A DNA stretch of 64,000 nt. It comes from Agarivorans sp. TSD2052 (GTDB lineage: Bacteria > Pseudomonadota > Gammaproteobacteria > Enterobacterales > Celerinatantimonadaceae). The position numbers and the translations under genes were made by a program. The stretch lies in contig NZ_CP096670.1 in NCBI RefSeq assembly GCF_023238625.1, positions 1,415,501 through 1,479,500 of the forward strand. The letters run 5' to 3'. Shown piece by piece: positions 12,041 to 21,208 of the stretch (positions are counted from its first letter, which is position 1; every line of letters begins with the position of its first letter). A model generated the notes under the pieces. That model saw only the letters and a list, made by a program, of their open reading frames with translations, was not told the DNA's origin and did no database searches.

Positions 12041-13195
12041 GTGGAAAATTTTGACGTTATTGTAGTGGGAGGGGGCATGATCGGTGCAGCCAGTGCCCAA
12101 GGTTTTGCACTGCAAGGTCTATCGGTCTTGATGCTAGAGTCTTTTCAGCCGAAAGCCTTTGAGCTTAGCCAAGCGATGGACCTACGTGTTAGCGCGATTA
12201 GCCAAGCGAGCGTTAGCTTGCTTAAAAAGTTGCAAGCCTGGCCTGCGATAAATGCGATGCGATTATGCCCCTACCAGCAGTTGCAGGTATGGGAAGACCC
12301 TCAACATAAGTTAATCTTTGATTCTGCCCAGCTGGATTTACCTGAATTAGGATTTATGGTTGAAAATCGAATAATCCAATTGGGGCTTTGGCAAGTCGCT
12401 CTGCAATCGGGGGTCACTTGTAAAATTGCTAAGCAAAGCCGATTACTGAGTAATCACCCCGAAGGTATTGTGTTGGCGGCAGACGATACCCAATATAGTG
12501 CCAAGCTTATGGTGGTAGCCGACGGGGCTAATTCAACCATGCGCCAGCAACTTGGTGTAGGCATTAGTGCTTGGGATTATCGCCACGATTGTTTGGCCAT
12601 CAATATTAAGTTGGATGCACCGCAGCAAACGGCGACTTGGCAACAGTTTTACCCGACTGGCCCTCGCGCTTTATTACCACTAGCCGATCAACATGCGGCA
12701 TTAATCTGGTATGACGCTAAAGACACGATTCGTGGTTTAAAACAGTTAAATAAAGCGCAGCTTAAGCAACGCATTGACGCTGAGTTTCCGACACTACCAG
12801 GAGGTTTTGAGATACTGGCTAGTGCCAGTTTCCCTTTAACTCGACGCCATGCTGCCAGTTACGTCAAACACAGTGCGGTCATTATTGGTGATGCTGCGCA
12901 TACTATTAATCCGCTGGCGGGGCAGGGGGTAAACCTCGGCTATCGTGATGTGAAGTGTTTAATAGAGCAAATTGAACACTGTGGTCTGGATGCTAAAGCA
13001 AAGGCTTTAAGGCGCTTTGAAGTGCGTCGTCGTCCCGATAACCTCGTCATGCAAGGTAGCATGGACATGTTCTACTTGTTATTTTCAAATTCGTTATCGC
13101 CGTTACAGCGTTTCCGAAAGCTAGCCATTAAAGTCGTACAAGCTAGCGGACCTATCAAAGATCAGGCCTTAAAATATGCGCTGGGAGATCTTTAA
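12041..13195 (+). CDS. ubiF: UbiF-type FAD-dependent ubiquinone hydroxylase
   Basis: A 384-aa flavoprotein monooxygenase of the UbiH/UbiF/UbiI family, most likely UbiF (C6 hydroxylation of the ubiquinone ring) by its place between miaB and the tRNA array. It has the N-terminal dinucleotide fold IVVGGGMIGAASA (residues 7-19), a middle DG motif VVADGANSTMRQ, and the C-terminal GDAAHTINPLAGQG FAD/substrate motif. The start is GTG at 12041 with a poor ribosome-binding site. It needs oxygen; the anaerobic counterpart UbiUVT is encoded at 25.8-28.3 kb. Confidence 0.93.
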   Translation: MENFDVIVVGGGMIGAASAQGFALQGLSVLMLESFQPKAFELSQAMDLRVSAISQASVSLLKKLQAWPAINAMRLCPYQQLQVWEDPQHKLIFDSAQLDLPELGFMVENRIIQLGLWQVALQSGVTCKIAKQSRLLSNHPEGIVLAADDTQYSAKLMVVADGANSTMRQQLGVGISAWDYRHDCLAINIKLDAPQQTATWQQFYPTGPRALLPLADQHAALIWYDAKDTIRGLKQLNKAQLKQRIDAEFPTLPGGFEILASASFPLTRRHAASYVKHSAVIIGDAAHTINPLAGQGVNLGYRDVKCLIEQIEHCGLDAKAKALRRFEVRRRPDNLVMQGSMDMFYLLFSNSLSPLQRFRKLAIKVVQASGPIKDQALKYALGDL

Positions 13196-13209
13196 CTAAT
13201 CTTAGCTCT

Positions 13210-13235
13210 GGACAATAATGGCTTGTCCTATTTTT
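13210..13235 (+). terminator. First terminator after ubiF
   Basis: GGACAA and TTGTCC form a 6-bp stem with a 7-nt loop, followed by TATTTTT, 14 bp after the ubiF stop. It precedes a second, stronger terminator. Confidence 0.6.
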
Positions 13236-13276
13236 GAGTTGTGCTTAAGCAGATACAATCAAGCGATAGATATGCA

Positions 13277-13300
13277 AACCTGCTCGATGCAGGTTTTTTT
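13277..13300 (+). terminator. Second terminator after ubiF
   Basis: AACCTGC and GCAGGTT form a 7-bp stem with a TCGAT loop, followed directly by a T-run. Together with the element at 13210 it separates ubiF from the convergent tRNA operon. Confidence 0.8.
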
Positions 13301-13322
13301 ATTGACGGTGAATTGAAACAAG

Positions 13323-13352
13323 AAAAAAGGCCTGCTAAAAAGCAGGCCTTTT
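13323..13352 (-). terminator. Terminator of the seven-tRNA operon
   Basis: A 12-bp stem (AAAAGGCCTGCT / AGCAGGCCTTTT) with a 4-nt loop lies 5 bp beyond the last tRNA-Gln on the minus strand and continues into a T-run. Confidence 0.9.
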
Positions 13353-13356
13353 AAGG

Positions 13357-13431
13357 TGGCAGGGATAGCTGGATTTGAACCAACGAATGGCGGCATCAAA
13401 AGCCGCTGCCTTACCGCTTGGCGATATCCCT
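13357..13431 (-). tRNA. tRNA-Gln(UUG)
   Basis: A 75-nt cloverleaf with encoded CCA; the acceptor stem AGGGATA pairs with TATCCCT, and the anticodon loop CTTTTGA gives anticodon UUG. It is the last of seven genes in the array and is identical to the two other tRNA-Gln copies. Confidence 0.98.
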
Positions 13432-13469
13432 ACAAAACTCTTTGAATTGGGTTCTTCATTAAAGAAGAA

Positions 13470-13554
13470 TGGTGCGGAAGGAGAGACTTGAACTCTCACA
13501 CCTTGCGATACTAGAACCTAAATCTAGCGCGTCTACCAATTCCGCCACTTCCGC
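13470..13554 (-). tRNA. tRNA-Leu(UAG)
   Basis: An 85-nt class II tRNA with a long variable arm and encoded CCA. The anticodon stem CTAGA/TCTAG frames loop TTTAGGT, giving anticodon UAG. It is identical to the copy at 14092. Confidence 0.98.
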
Positions 13555-13576
13555 ACGAAATACTTCTTAAAACTAA

Positions 13577-13653
13577 TGGTGGCTATGGCGGGACTTGAAC
13601 CTGCGACCCCAGCATTATGAGTGCTGTGCTCTAACCAGCTGAGCTACATAGCC
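13577..13653 (-). tRNA. tRNA-Met(CAU), elongator
   Basis: A 77-nt tRNA with encoded CCA. The 5' sequence GGCTATGTAGCTCAG and loop CTCATAA are those of elongator tRNA-Met (E. coli metT/metU type), not the initiator. It is identical to the copy at 14211. Confidence 0.97.
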
Positions 13654-13796
13654 ATTTGTATCTTCACTCGGTAAAGTTACAAATTTCTCGGCAGGGTTAG
13701 CAAATTCTAGTCTACGACATAGTACTTACTGTCTTACCTGGGCAAATGCCCTATTCAGTTACTGCTTCCCAGATTATAACCTGAGCACAATAAAAG

Positions 13797-13871
13797 TGGC
13801 AGGGATAGCTGGATTTGAACCAACGAATGGCGGCATCAAAAGCCGCTGCCTTACCGCTTGGCGATATCCCT
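13797..13871 (-). tRNA. tRNA-Gln(UUG)
   Basis: A 75-nt copy identical to the other tRNA-Gln genes of the array, anticodon UUG, CCA encoded. It is separated from the following tRNA-Met by a 143-bp spacer, the longest in the operon. Confidence 0.98.
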
Positions 13872-13989
13872 GCAGAAACTTAACATCGAAACTGCGTTTC
13901 GATGGCCTTCACTGTAAAGTGTAGACCGACAACTAAGAAAGCGAATTCTTGTTGTTTAACTCAAGTATAACTACTCAAGCCTAAAATGG

Positions 13990-14064
13990 TGGCAGGGATA
14001 GCTGGATTTGAACCAACGAATGGCGGCATCAAAAGCCGCTGCCTTACCGCTTGGCGATATCCCT
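13990..14064 (-). tRNA. tRNA-Gln(UUG)
   Basis: A 75-nt copy identical to the other tRNA-Gln genes, anticodon UUG, CCA encoded. It is the third gene of the operon in transcription order. Confidence 0.98.
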
Positions 14065-14091
14065 ACAAATTGTATCTTTCATAAAGAAAGA

Positions 14092-14176
14092 TGGTGCGGA
14101 AGGAGAGACTTGAACTCTCACACCTTGCGATACTAGAACCTAAATCTAGCGCGTCTACCAATTCCGCCACTTCCGC
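14092..14176 (-). tRNA. tRNA-Leu(UAG)
   Basis: An 85-nt class II tRNA identical to the copy at 13470; anticodon UAG, CCA encoded. It is the second gene in transcription order. Confidence 0.98.
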
Positions 14177-14210
14177 AAATTTTACATCAGACTCTTGGTA
14201 GTGAGAAAGA

Positions 14211-14287
14211 TGGTGGCTATGGCGGGACTTGAACCTGCGACCCCAGCATTATGAGTGCTGTGCTCTAACCAGCTGAGCTACATAGCC
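14211..14287 (-). tRNA. tRNA-Met(CAU), elongator
   Basis: A 77-nt elongator tRNA-Met identical to the copy at 13577. It is the first gene of the operon, about 35 bp downstream of the promoter -10 element. Confidence 0.97.
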
Positions 14288-14321
14288 TTGTGAACGACGC
14301 TTTGCGTTGTTAACGGCGCGT

Positions 14322-14350
14322 ATTATGCGTATCAGACCTAGGAGCGTCAA
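14322..14350 (-). promoter_or_regulatory. Sigma-70 promoter of the tRNA operon, stringent type
   Basis: On the minus strand TTGACG and CATAAT are separated by exactly 17 bp, then followed by a GC-rich discriminator (ACGCGCCG) before the start site. A strong promoter with a GC-rich discriminator is the hallmark of growth-rate and ppGpp-controlled stable RNA operons. Confidence 0.85.
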
Positions 14351-14637
14351 CCGTTTTTTTGCCAAAAATCCGCAAAAAAGTCTGTTTGCACACTTTGTGT
14401 ACGTGGTGATGGCCGTTTGTTCAGTTTGTCTGGTTGCTTTATACACAACTTTGTTGAAGGCTTTCAACTTGCTTTAAAAATAGCGGGTTGTTTAGCCGCT
14501 AAACAGGGCTTCTCAGTGTTCACTAAATAGTGCTATTTAACGTGGTGACTTAATGTGTAGAAATAGGCGCGGTGGGGCGGGCAATGCCTTACTGGTGAGC
14601 ATTGAGATTAACATCGCTGTTTGGCAGGCAGAAATAA
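14351..14637. other. Gene-free spacer upstream of the tRNA promoter
   Basis: Between the tRNA promoter and the ychF terminator there is no supportable gene. AT-rich stretches just upstream of the -35 box (CTTTTTTGCGG-like on the minus strand) could act as an UP element; this is inference. Confidence 0.4.
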
Positions 14638-14663
14638 AAAAGCCAACACTTAAGTTGGCTTTT
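14638..14663 (-). terminator. Terminator of the ychF unit
   Basis: AAAAGCCAAC and GTTGGCTTTT form a 10-bp stem with a 6-nt loop 17 bp after the ychF stop. A/T tails on both sides make it potentially bidirectional. Confidence 0.85.
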
Positions 14664-14679
14664 ATTTTTAGCTTAGCGC

Positions 14680-15771
14680 TTATACGTTAAATAAGAAGTG
14701 AATAACGTCACCGTCTTTAACGACGTAAGTTTTGCCTTCTTGGCGCCATTTGCCAGCAACTTTAGCGCCAGACTCGCCTTTATGCTCAATGTAGTCGTCG
14801 TAACCAACAACTTCGGCGCGAATATAGCCTTTTTCAAAGTCGGTATGAATTTTACCTGCAGCTTGAGGGCCGGTGGCACCAACGGGCACTGTCCAAGCGC
14901 GAACTTCTTTTACGCCGGCTGTGAAATAGGTTTGCAAGTCGAGTAACTCGTAACCGGCGCGAATGACACGGTTTAAACCTGGCTCTTCTAAGCCCATTTC
15001 ATCCATGAATTCTGCTTTTTCATCAGCGTCTAATTCTGCGATTTCACTTTCAATTTCGGCACAAACCGCCACCACTACAGCATTTTCGCTAGCGGCAATT
15101 TCTTTTACTTTATCTAAGTAAGGGTTGTTTTCGAAACCGTCATCGTTAACGTTGGCGATGTACATCGTCGGTTTAGCGGTTAAGAAGTTCATATAAGCAA
15201 TAGCTGCTTTTTCTTCTTTGCTTAAATCTAAACTACGTAGCATTAAATCTGCTTCTAGATGTGCTTGGACTTTTACCAACACTTCTGACTCAAACTTGGC
15301 TTCTTTGTCGCCGCCTTTAGCTTTTTTGGCAACGCGGATCTGGGCTTTTTCACAGGTATCTAAGTCAGACAGTGCTAGCTCAGTATTAATGGTGTCGATG
15401 TCTTCTGCTGGGTCAACTTTACCCGATACGTGCACAATGTTGTCGTTTTCAAAACAACGAACAACATGGCCAATGGCATCTGTTTCACGAATGTTAGCTA
15501 AAAATTTGTTACCTAAGCCTTCACCTTTAGATGCGCCCGCAACCAAACCTGCAATATCTACAAATTCCATGGTGGTGGGTAATATGCGCTGTGGGTTTAC
15601 AATTTCAGCCAAGGCATTTAAGCGCTCATCAGGCACGGGTACTACGCCCGTATTTGGCTCAATAGTACAAAATGGAAAGTTAGCAGCTTCAATGCCGGCC
15701 TGAGTCAGAGCGTTAAAAAGGGTCGACTTGCCCACGTTTGGCAAACCAACGATGCCACATTTAAATCCCAT
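14680..15771 (-). CDS. ychF: Redox-regulated ATPase YchF
   Basis: YchF (363 aa, Obg-related, ATP-preferring) binds ribosomes and affects oxidative-stress and leaderless-mRNA responses. The P-loop [14 protein letters not shown] is at residues 8-21, the switch segment [19 protein letters not shown] near 69-87, the atypical base-recognition motif in YIANVND near 205, and a C-terminal TGS domain from about 280. Length matches the E. coli protein. It is 25 bp downstream of pth, the conserved pth-ychF pair. Confidence 0.97.
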   Translation of the reverse strand: MGFKCGIVGLPNVGKSTLFNALTQAGIEAANFPFCTIEPNTGVVPVPDERLNALAEIVNPQRILPTTMEFVDIAGLVAGASKGEGLGNKFLANIRETDAIGHVVRCFENDNIVHVSGKVDPAEDIDTINTELALSDLDTCEKAQIRVAKKAKGGDKEAKFESEVLVKVQAHLEADLMLRSLDLSKEEKAAIAYMNFLTAKPTMYIANVNDDGFENNPYLDKVKEIAASENAVVVAVCAEIESEIAELDADEKAEFMDEMGLEEPGLNRVIRAGYELLDLQTYFTAGVKEVRAWTVPVGATGPQAAGKIHTDFEKGYIRAEVVGYDDYIEHKGESGAKVAGKWRQEGKTYVVKDGDVIHFLFNV

Positions 15772-15796
15772 AATAATACCTATTTGTTTAAGGGGC

Positions 15797-16387
15797 TTAG
15801 CCCGCTTTGTAACTATGTAATCGATTCATTGCTTTGCTTAAACCATCTTTAAGCAATACATCGGTACTGCGCACCGCTTCATCAATTGCATCATCAATTA
15901 GTTCTTGGTCGCTTTTAGGTGCTTTACCTAATACGTAACCTGAAACACGATCTTTATGACCTGGATGTCCAATACCAATCCGTAAACGATGAAAATCTTT
16001 GTTATTACCAAATTTACTGATGATATCGCGCAAACCGTTATGTCCGCCGTGTCCACCACCTTTTTTAAAGCGTGCTACGCCAGGGGGTAAATCAAGTTCA
16101 TCGTGAGCAACCATGATCTGCTCAAGTTCGATACGATAAAATTTAGCCAAAGATGCAACGGCTTTGCCGCTGAGGTTCATAAACGTTGTGGGGATCAATA
16201 AACGTAGCTCTTGGTCTGCCAGCTGAATTCGCCCGGTAAGTCCAAAATGTTTACTGTCTGGTTTTAATTGGGTGTGATGATTGTTGGCTAGTTGCGTGAC
16301 TAACCATGCGCCAGCGTTATGGCGGGTGGCGGCATATTCGGGGCCTGGATTACCCAGACCCACGAGTAAACGAATATCGTTTATCAC
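15797..16387 (-). CDS. pth: Peptidyl-tRNA hydrolase Pth
   Basis: Pth (196 aa) frees tRNA from peptidyl-tRNA dropped by ribosomes. The motifs [20 protein letters not shown] (catalytic His near residue 23, Asn near 13), TFMNLSGKA and [10 protein letters not shown] are present. The start is GTG, overlapping the rplY stop TAG by one base (TAGTG), so translation is probably coupled. Confidence 0.97.
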   Translation of the reverse strand: MINDIRLLVGLGNPGPEYAATRHNAGAWLVTQLANNHHTQLKPDSKHFGLTGRIQLADQELRLLIPTTFMNLSGKAVASLAKFYRIELEQIMVAHDELDLPPGVARFKKGGGHGGHNGLRDIISKFGNNKDFHRLRIGIGHPGHKDRVSGYVLGKAPKSDQELIDDAIDEAVRSTDVLLKDGLSKAMNRLHSYKAG

Positions 16388-17013
16388 TATTCTTCTGAAG
16401 CTGCTGCTTCTTCAGAATCGTCAGCTTCTTCAGACACGCCTTTAGGAGTAGTAATAGATACTACAGCTTGGTCGTGGTTTTCACCTTTAGCTAACTCAAC
16501 TGATGTAACGCCAGCAGGTAGCGTGATATCAGAGATGTGTAGTGAAGCACCTAGTTCTAGGTTCGCTACATCTAGCTCGATGTACTCAGGAAGATCTTTA
16601 GCTAGACAGCTAACTTCAATCTCTGTCGCCAAGTGATGTACTTTACCACCATTTTTAACCGCTTCTGCAGTGTCTTCGTTTAAGAAGTGAATAGGCACGG
16701 CTTTGTGGATAGCTTTAGTATTATCAACACGTTGGAAGTCAATGTGTTGTACACGTGGCTTGTAGGCATGACGCTGCATGTCTTTTACTAATACGTCTAC
16801 GGCTTCGCCAGCAACGTTTACAGTAATAATGCTAGAGTAAAACGCTTCAGCTTCTTGAGCCTTCATCACATGGCGTTGCTCAAGAGTGATTGATACAGGC
16901 TCTTGGCCAGCACCGTATACGATAGCAGGAACTTTATCAGCGTGACGTAGGCGGCGGCTCGCACCTTTCCCTAGGTCTGTACGCAGTTCAGCGTCAAGTT
17001 TAATGTTAGACAT
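16387..17013 (-). CDS. rplY: 50S ribosomal protein L25, general stress (Ctc) form
   Basis: A 208-aa L25/TL5/CTC-type protein that binds 5S rRNA. The N-terminal L25 domain (residues about 5-92) has [24 protein letters not shown]; a C-terminal beta domain (about 100-185) follows and an acidic Glu/Ser/Ala tail ends the protein. E. coli L25 has only the first domain (94 aa), so this is the long form found in many marine gammaproteobacteria. It is followed directly by pth and preceded by its own strong promoter. Confidence 0.96.
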   Translation of the reverse strand: MSNIKLDAELRTDLGKGASRRLRHADKVPAIVYGAGQEPVSITLEQRHVMKAQEAEAFYSSIITVNVAGEAVDVLVKDMQRHAYKPRVQHIDFQRVDNTKAIHKAVPIHFLNEDTAEAVKNGGKVHHLATEIEVSCLAKDLPEYIELDVANLELGASLHISDITLPAGVTSVELAKGENHDQAVVSITTPKGVSEEADDSEEAAASEE

Positions 17014-17132
17014 TTGTGTTTCTCCAAATAAATTAATGAGGCTAAAGTTTCGCGACCAAACTCTAACCAGTACCTTGTTGATTTGGTGAAAAAGTGATTA
17101 ACACCTAAGCACTTCAATTCAAAAGGCGCGGC

Positions 17133-17161
17133 ATTCTACCATTGACGTTTTTGAAAGCCAA
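17133..17161 (-). promoter_or_regulatory. Promoter of rplY-pth
   Basis: On the minus strand TTGGCT and TAGAAT are spaced by 17 bp and followed by a GC-rich discriminator (GCCGCGCC), consistent with growth-rate control of a ribosomal protein gene. Its -35 box almost touches the prs terminator. Confidence 0.65.
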
Positions 17162-17162
17162 T

Positions 17163-17196
17163 AAAAAAGCGCGGTAATTCACATTACCGCGCTTTT
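17163..17196 (-). terminator. Terminator of prs
   Basis: A perfect 14-bp stem (AAAAGCGCGGTAAT / ATTACCGCGCTTTT, loop TCAC) with a T-run on the minus strand, 25 bp after the prs stop. Confidence 0.92.
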
Positions 17197-17220
17197 AAAT
17201 CAATCTTTATTTAATGCTGT

Positions 17221-18162
17221 TTAGAACATTGCAGATATTGATTCTTCGTTACTCACGCGACGAATAGCTTCAGCTAGCATTGGTGCCAATGATAATTGAC
17301 GTACTTTTTCAACATTACGCATTTCATCAGACAGTGGGATTGAGTCAGTAATAATAACTTCATCTAGTGCTGATTCTGTGATGTTTTGTGCTGCATTACC
17401 TGAAAAGACAGGGTGAGTTGCATAAGCAAATACACGCTTAGCGCCCTTGGCTTTAAGCGCTGCTGCTGCCTGGCATAGGGTACCGCCAGTATCAATCATG
17501 TCATCAACCATGATGCAATCACGACCATCGACATCACCAATAATGTTCATTACTTGGGCTACGTTGGCACGTGGACGACGTTTGTCGATAATCGCTAAAT
17601 CGCTATCGTTTAGCATTTTAGCGACTGCACGAGCGCGCACTACACCACCAATGTCTGGCGATACAACAACCGGAGATTCTAGATTTCTGTCTAGCATATC
17701 TTGCAGAAGTACTGGGCTACCAAATGCGTTGTCTACCGGTACGTCGAAGAAACCTTGGATCTGTTCGGCGTGAAGGTCAACGGTTAGTACGCGGTCAACA
17801 CCCACACTAGATAGGAAGTCTGCTACTACTTTTGCAGTAATAGGCACACGAGCACTACGAGGGCGGCGGTCTTGACGAGCATAACCAAAGTAGGGGATTA
17901 CCGCAGTAATACGACCCGCAGAGGCACGGCGTAGAGCATCAACAATAACAATCAGCTCCATTACGTTGTCGTTGGTTGGAGCGCAAGTGGATTGGACAAC
18001 AAAGATGTCTCCACCACGAACGTTTTCGTTGATTTGTACACTAATCTCGCCATCACTGAATCTACCTACTGAAATATCACCTAGGGTGGTATAAAGGCGA
18101 TCAGCAATACGCTGGGCAAGTTCGGGCGTGGCGTTACCGGCGAAGAGTTTCATGTCTGGCAC
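17221..18162 (-). CDS. prs: Ribose-phosphate pyrophosphokinase
   Basis: Prs (313 aa) makes PRPP for nucleotide, histidine, tryptophan and NAD synthesis. The start is GTG at 18162, giving the conserved [16 protein letters not shown] as in E. coli. Visible motifs: [16 protein letters not shown] (residues about 35-50), the metal/ATP loop [12 protein letters not shown] and the PRPP-binding loop [14 protein letters not shown] (about 216-229). It follows ispE by 67 bp in the usual lolB-ispE-prs order and is closed by its own terminator. Confidence 0.97.
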   Translation of the reverse strand: MPDMKLFAGNATPELAQRIADRLYTTLGDISVGRFSDGEISVQINENVRGGDIFVVQSTCAPTNDNVMELIVIVDALRRASAGRITAVIPYFGYARQDRRPRSARVPITAKVVADFLSSVGVDRVLTVDLHAEQIQGFFDVPVDNAFGSPVLLQDMLDRNLESPVVVSPDIGGVVRARAVAKMLNDSDLAIIDKRRPRANVAQVMNIIGDVDGRDCIMVDDMIDTGGTLCQAAAALKAKGAKRVFAYATHPVFSGNAAQNITESALDEVIITDSIPLSDEMRNVEKVRQLSLAPMLAEAIRRVSNEESISAMF

Positions 18163-18229
18163 GATGGAAACCTCAGATTTATCGGGTCAAAAGAGCGTTA
18201 CGTTTTTTAGGGCTTAAGAATGTTATTTC

Positions 18230-19108
18230 TTAGGCCCCAGCTGTGTTTGTGAGTGTTTTTTCGTTAGTCAATTGCTGATGAAGCGGCGATTGATTACAGG
18301 CTTTACACACAAAGCCGGATACATTTTTTGGACGTTTCGCCAGTACTGACAAGGCTTCACGCTCATTGTCAAACGCGGCGAATACACAAGAACCTGTCCC
18401 AGTCATTCTTGACGGCGCGTATTCTACCAACCAGCTAAGAGCTTGTGCAACCTCCGGATAAACTTTAGCCACAATTTCTTCGCAATCATTTTGCCAATTA
18501 GCCTTTGATAATTGTTGCCAAGTTCTCTTAGGGCTTGTTCTGGTTAGGTCTGGGTGGCCAAAAACGCTTTCAGTAGAAACATGAACGTCTGGATGCAAAA
18601 CAACATACCAAGGTTCATCCACGGTTACCGATTGTAGTTTCTCACCCACACCTTCTGCAAAGGCACTATGACCATGAATAAAAATAGGCACATCAGCGCC
18701 AAGTTGCAAACCCAAGCGGGCTAATTGTTCAAGGTTTAATTGGCAGTCCCATAGTTCATTTAACACCAGTAACGTGGTAGCAGCGTTTGATGACCCCCCA
18801 CCAATGCCTCCACCCATAGGCAGGTGCTTTACCAGTTTAATGTCGACACCTTGAACAATTTGGCAATGCGCCTTAAGTAGCTTAGCGGCTTTAACCACTA
18901 AGTTATCATCATTAGGAAAATCTAATTCGCAACTTAGCGAGATAGTATCTTGCTTGTTTACGGAGAAATATAAATGATCGCAGTAGTCGACAAACTGAAA
19001 CAAGGTTTGTAGCTCATGGTAGCCGTTAGCTTGTTGGCCATTTACATATAAAAATAGATTGAGCTTAGCGGGTGATAGCCATGGGCCGCTTGAAAGTTGC
19101 TTAGTCAT
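18230..19108 (-). CDS. ispE: 4-diphosphocytidyl-2-C-methyl-D-erythritol kinase IspE
   Basis: IspE (292 aa, GHMP kinase) phosphorylates CDP-methylerythritol in the MEP isoprenoid pathway. Features: SPAKLNLFLYVNG near the N-terminus, the glycine-rich ATP loop PMGGGIGGGSSNAA (about 96-109) and the C-terminal MTGTGSCVFAAF motif. It overlaps the end of lolB by 8 bp. Confidence 0.96.
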   Translation of the reverse strand: MTKQLSSGPWLSPAKLNLFLYVNGQQANGYHELQTLFQFVDYCDHLYFSVNKQDTISLSCELDFPNDDNLVVKAAKLLKAHCQIVQGVDIKLVKHLPMGGGIGGGSSNAATTLLVLNELWDCQLNLEQLARLGLQLGADVPIFIHGHSAFAEGVGEKLQSVTVDEPWYVVLHPDVHVSTESVFGHPDLTRTSPKRTWQQLSKANWQNDCEEIVAKVYPEVAQALSWLVEYAPSRMTGTGSCVFAAFDNEREALSVLAKRPKNVSGFVCKACNQSPLHQQLTNEKTLTNTAGA

Positions 19109-19682
19109 TGATTTGCCATTTATGAATATTAATTTTCAAAAGGTTTTCAGCTGAACGCATTTCCATCTGCCTAGGCAATAGATAGCTTTGGTACTGACCG
19201 TAATTTAGGTAACTCACTGTCCACTGTTGTTTGGTAGTAAAGCTAGCTAAGCGATGTTGTGGATTCAGTTGATAATCATTCTGGGTTGGAATACCCAGTA
19301 GCCAACTAGGGAGTTGCTCAACCGGGACTTGCCAACCCGTCAAGCGGTCAACCAATTGCTGAGCATCATTGCCGGTGTATTCTTGGTCTTTGGTTTTTAC
19401 CCACACTTTACCGGGTTGGTAATGCAGCTCGATGGCTTGAATACCTAAAGGCCCATTGATTTTTAGTATGCTGCGTTGGCCGTCTTGTTGCCAAAATAAG
19501 TTAGCTGCTTGGCGTGTGGTGTCGCCTATAAAGGCTATTTTTCCACTGAGCTGCCAGTGCTGATGCTGATTTAGCGCTGCTAAGTGCCGCTCCCATTCAC
19601 TATCAACCGTGCTGATCGGCGGTGGTGTTGTACAGGCTGTTATGGTGCAAGCGAGCAAAATGATTATAAAGAGTTGGCGCAC
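19101..19682 (-). CDS. lolB: Outer-membrane lipoprotein receptor LolB
   Basis: LolB (193 aa) receives lipoproteins from LolA and inserts them into the outer membrane. Signal peptide with lipobox TITAC, modified Cys at residue 17; then WQLSGKIAFIGDTTRQAANLFWQQ, typical of the LolB fold. It is divergent from hemA and overlaps ispE, the conserved hemA/lolB-ispE-prs arrangement. Confidence 0.95.
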   Translation of the reverse strand: MRQLFIIILLACTITACTTPPPISTVDSEWERHLAALNQHQHWQLSGKIAFIGDTTRQAANLFWQQDGQRSILKINGPLGIQAIELHYQPGKVWVKTKDQEYTGNDAQQLVDRLTGWQVPVEQLPSWLLGIPTQNDYQLNPQHRLASFTTKQQWTVSYLNYGQYQSYLLPRQMEMRSAENLLKINIHKWQIND

Positions 19683-19883
19683 AATAAATCCGTATTTTTT
19701 TTGCAGTATAAAAGCTCTACTGGGTGGCTGTAAATTCTTTAAAGCTAAAGATGTGTCCCCTTGTCACAGCAAAATTAGCTAATTGAGGCGGGTTAGGGCG
19801 GGAGTTTCTTTTATTTGCCCCTATATTCCCGTACAATTTGGCTCTTTATTTATTTGGATACGGCGCGCAACAGCCCCACAAAG

Positions 19884-21140
19884 ATGACTCTGTTAGTTCT
19901 AGGAATCAATCACAAATCAGCCCCCGTTAACTTGCGAGAGAAAGTGGCGTTTAGTCCAGAGCAAGTAAACCAAGCGCTTAACCATGCGGTTTCTGCGCTT
20001 GGTGTAGAAATGGTGATTGTATCTACCTGTAATAGAACCGAGCTCTATTGCCACATTGTTGAAGCCGAAACCGATGCAGCGGCTGTGGTGCAGTGGCTGA
20101 TTAATTATAAAAACCTCGAGCAAGCTGAGGTTCTTCCGTGCCTTTACCAATATCATCAGCAAACAGCGGTGGCGCATTTGATGCGTGTGGCCAGTGGTTT
20201 AGATTCGTTGATTCTAGGTGAGCCACAGATTCTTGGCCAGATTAAACAAGCCTATACCGAATCGCGAGAAGCTGGCGCGGTAGGAAGTGTACTTGAGCGT
20301 TTTTTTCAGCGCGCTTTTTCGGTGGCCAAACAGGTTAGAACAGATACCGATATTGGGGTGAATGCGGTATCTGTAGCGTTTGCAGCTGTCAGTTTGGCAA
20401 AACAGATATTTGATGATTTGAGCCAGTCTAAGGTTCTTCTGGTTGGTGCTGGAGAAACGATTGAACTGGTGGCTAAGCACTTGGTCGATCAGGGCGTTAA
20501 AAAGCTAATGGTGGCCAACCGCACGGCTTCACGGGCTAAGTTGTTGGCTGAGCGATTTGCTGGCGATGTTATTACCCTAAATGAAATACCCGACCATTTA
20601 GCTCATTACGACATTGTGATTAGCTCAACGGCAAGTCCTTTGCCCATTATAGGTAAAGGCATGGTAGAAACGGCCCTTAAAAAACGGCGTTTCCAGCCGA
20701 TGTTTTTGGTTGATATAGCGGTACCTCGAGATATTGAGGAGCAGGTAGGAGAGCTGCGTGATGCCTATTTGTATAGCGTTGATGATTTGCAGGGTATTGT
20801 TGAGCAAAATATGGCATCACGCCGAGAGGCAGCCGAACAAGCCGAGCTGATTGTTACAGAACACTGTGAAGCGTTTATGGGGTGGTTGCGCTCGCTTGAG
20901 TCGGTAACCACTATTCGTGATTATCGAAGTCACAGTGAACGGGTACGTGATGCAGCAGTAGAAAAAGCCTTAGAATCGTTAGCCAACGGAAAAGATCCGG
21001 CACTGATTATTCGCGAAACGGCCTTCCAGCTTACTAATAAATTAATCCATGCTCCCACCGAAGCTATAAATAAGGCTGGGCGTGATGGTCGCTTAGAAGA
21101 ATTAGCGGTAATACGTGAGGCCATTGGCCTAAGAAAATAA
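19884..21140 (+). CDS. hemA: Glutamyl-tRNA reductase HemA
   Basis: HemA (418 aa) reduces glutamyl-tRNA to glutamate-1-semialdehyde, the first committed step of heme synthesis. The catalytic cysteine is in [12 protein letters not shown] (Cys49), followed by [20 protein letters not shown], the NADPH fold [17 protein letters not shown] and a C-terminal dimerisation helix. An in-frame ATG at 19815 would add 23 residues not found in the family; the ATG at 19884 gives the canonical [14 protein letters not shown]. First gene of hemA-prfA-prmC. Confidence 0.97.
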   Translation: MTLLVLGINHKSAPVNLREKVAFSPEQVNQALNHAVSALGVEMVIVSTCNRTELYCHIVEAETDAAAVVQWLINYKNLEQAEVLPCLYQYHQQTAVAHLMRVASGLDSLILGEPQILGQIKQAYTESREAGAVGSVLERFFQRAFSVAKQVRTDTDIGVNAVSVAFAAVSLAKQIFDDLSQSKVLLVGAGETIELVAKHLVDQGVKKLMVANRTASRAKLLAERFAGDVITLNEIPDHLAHYDIVISSTASPLPIIGKGMVETALKKRRFQPMFLVDIAVPRDIEEQVGELRDAYLYSVDDLQGIVEQNMASRREAAEQAELIVTEHCEAFMGWLRSLESVTTIRDYRSHSERVRDAAVEKALESLANGKDPALIIRETAFQLTNKLIHAPTEAINKAGRDGRLEELAVIREAIGLRK

Positions 21141-21208
21141 CCCGATTGTTGATGATGTTTCGTTGCTAATTGTTAGCGGACGGAATGTTGCGTTGAAAGA
21201 GAGAAAGC

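Noticed and set aside
13357-14287. CRISPR-like array, because of repeated near-identical segments
   Set aside because: The repeats are 75-85 nt tRNA cloverleaves with encoded CCA, and the spacers are irregular.
14249-14467. 72-codon frame overlapping tRNA-Met
   Set aside because: It ends in translated tRNA sequence and has no ribosome-binding site.
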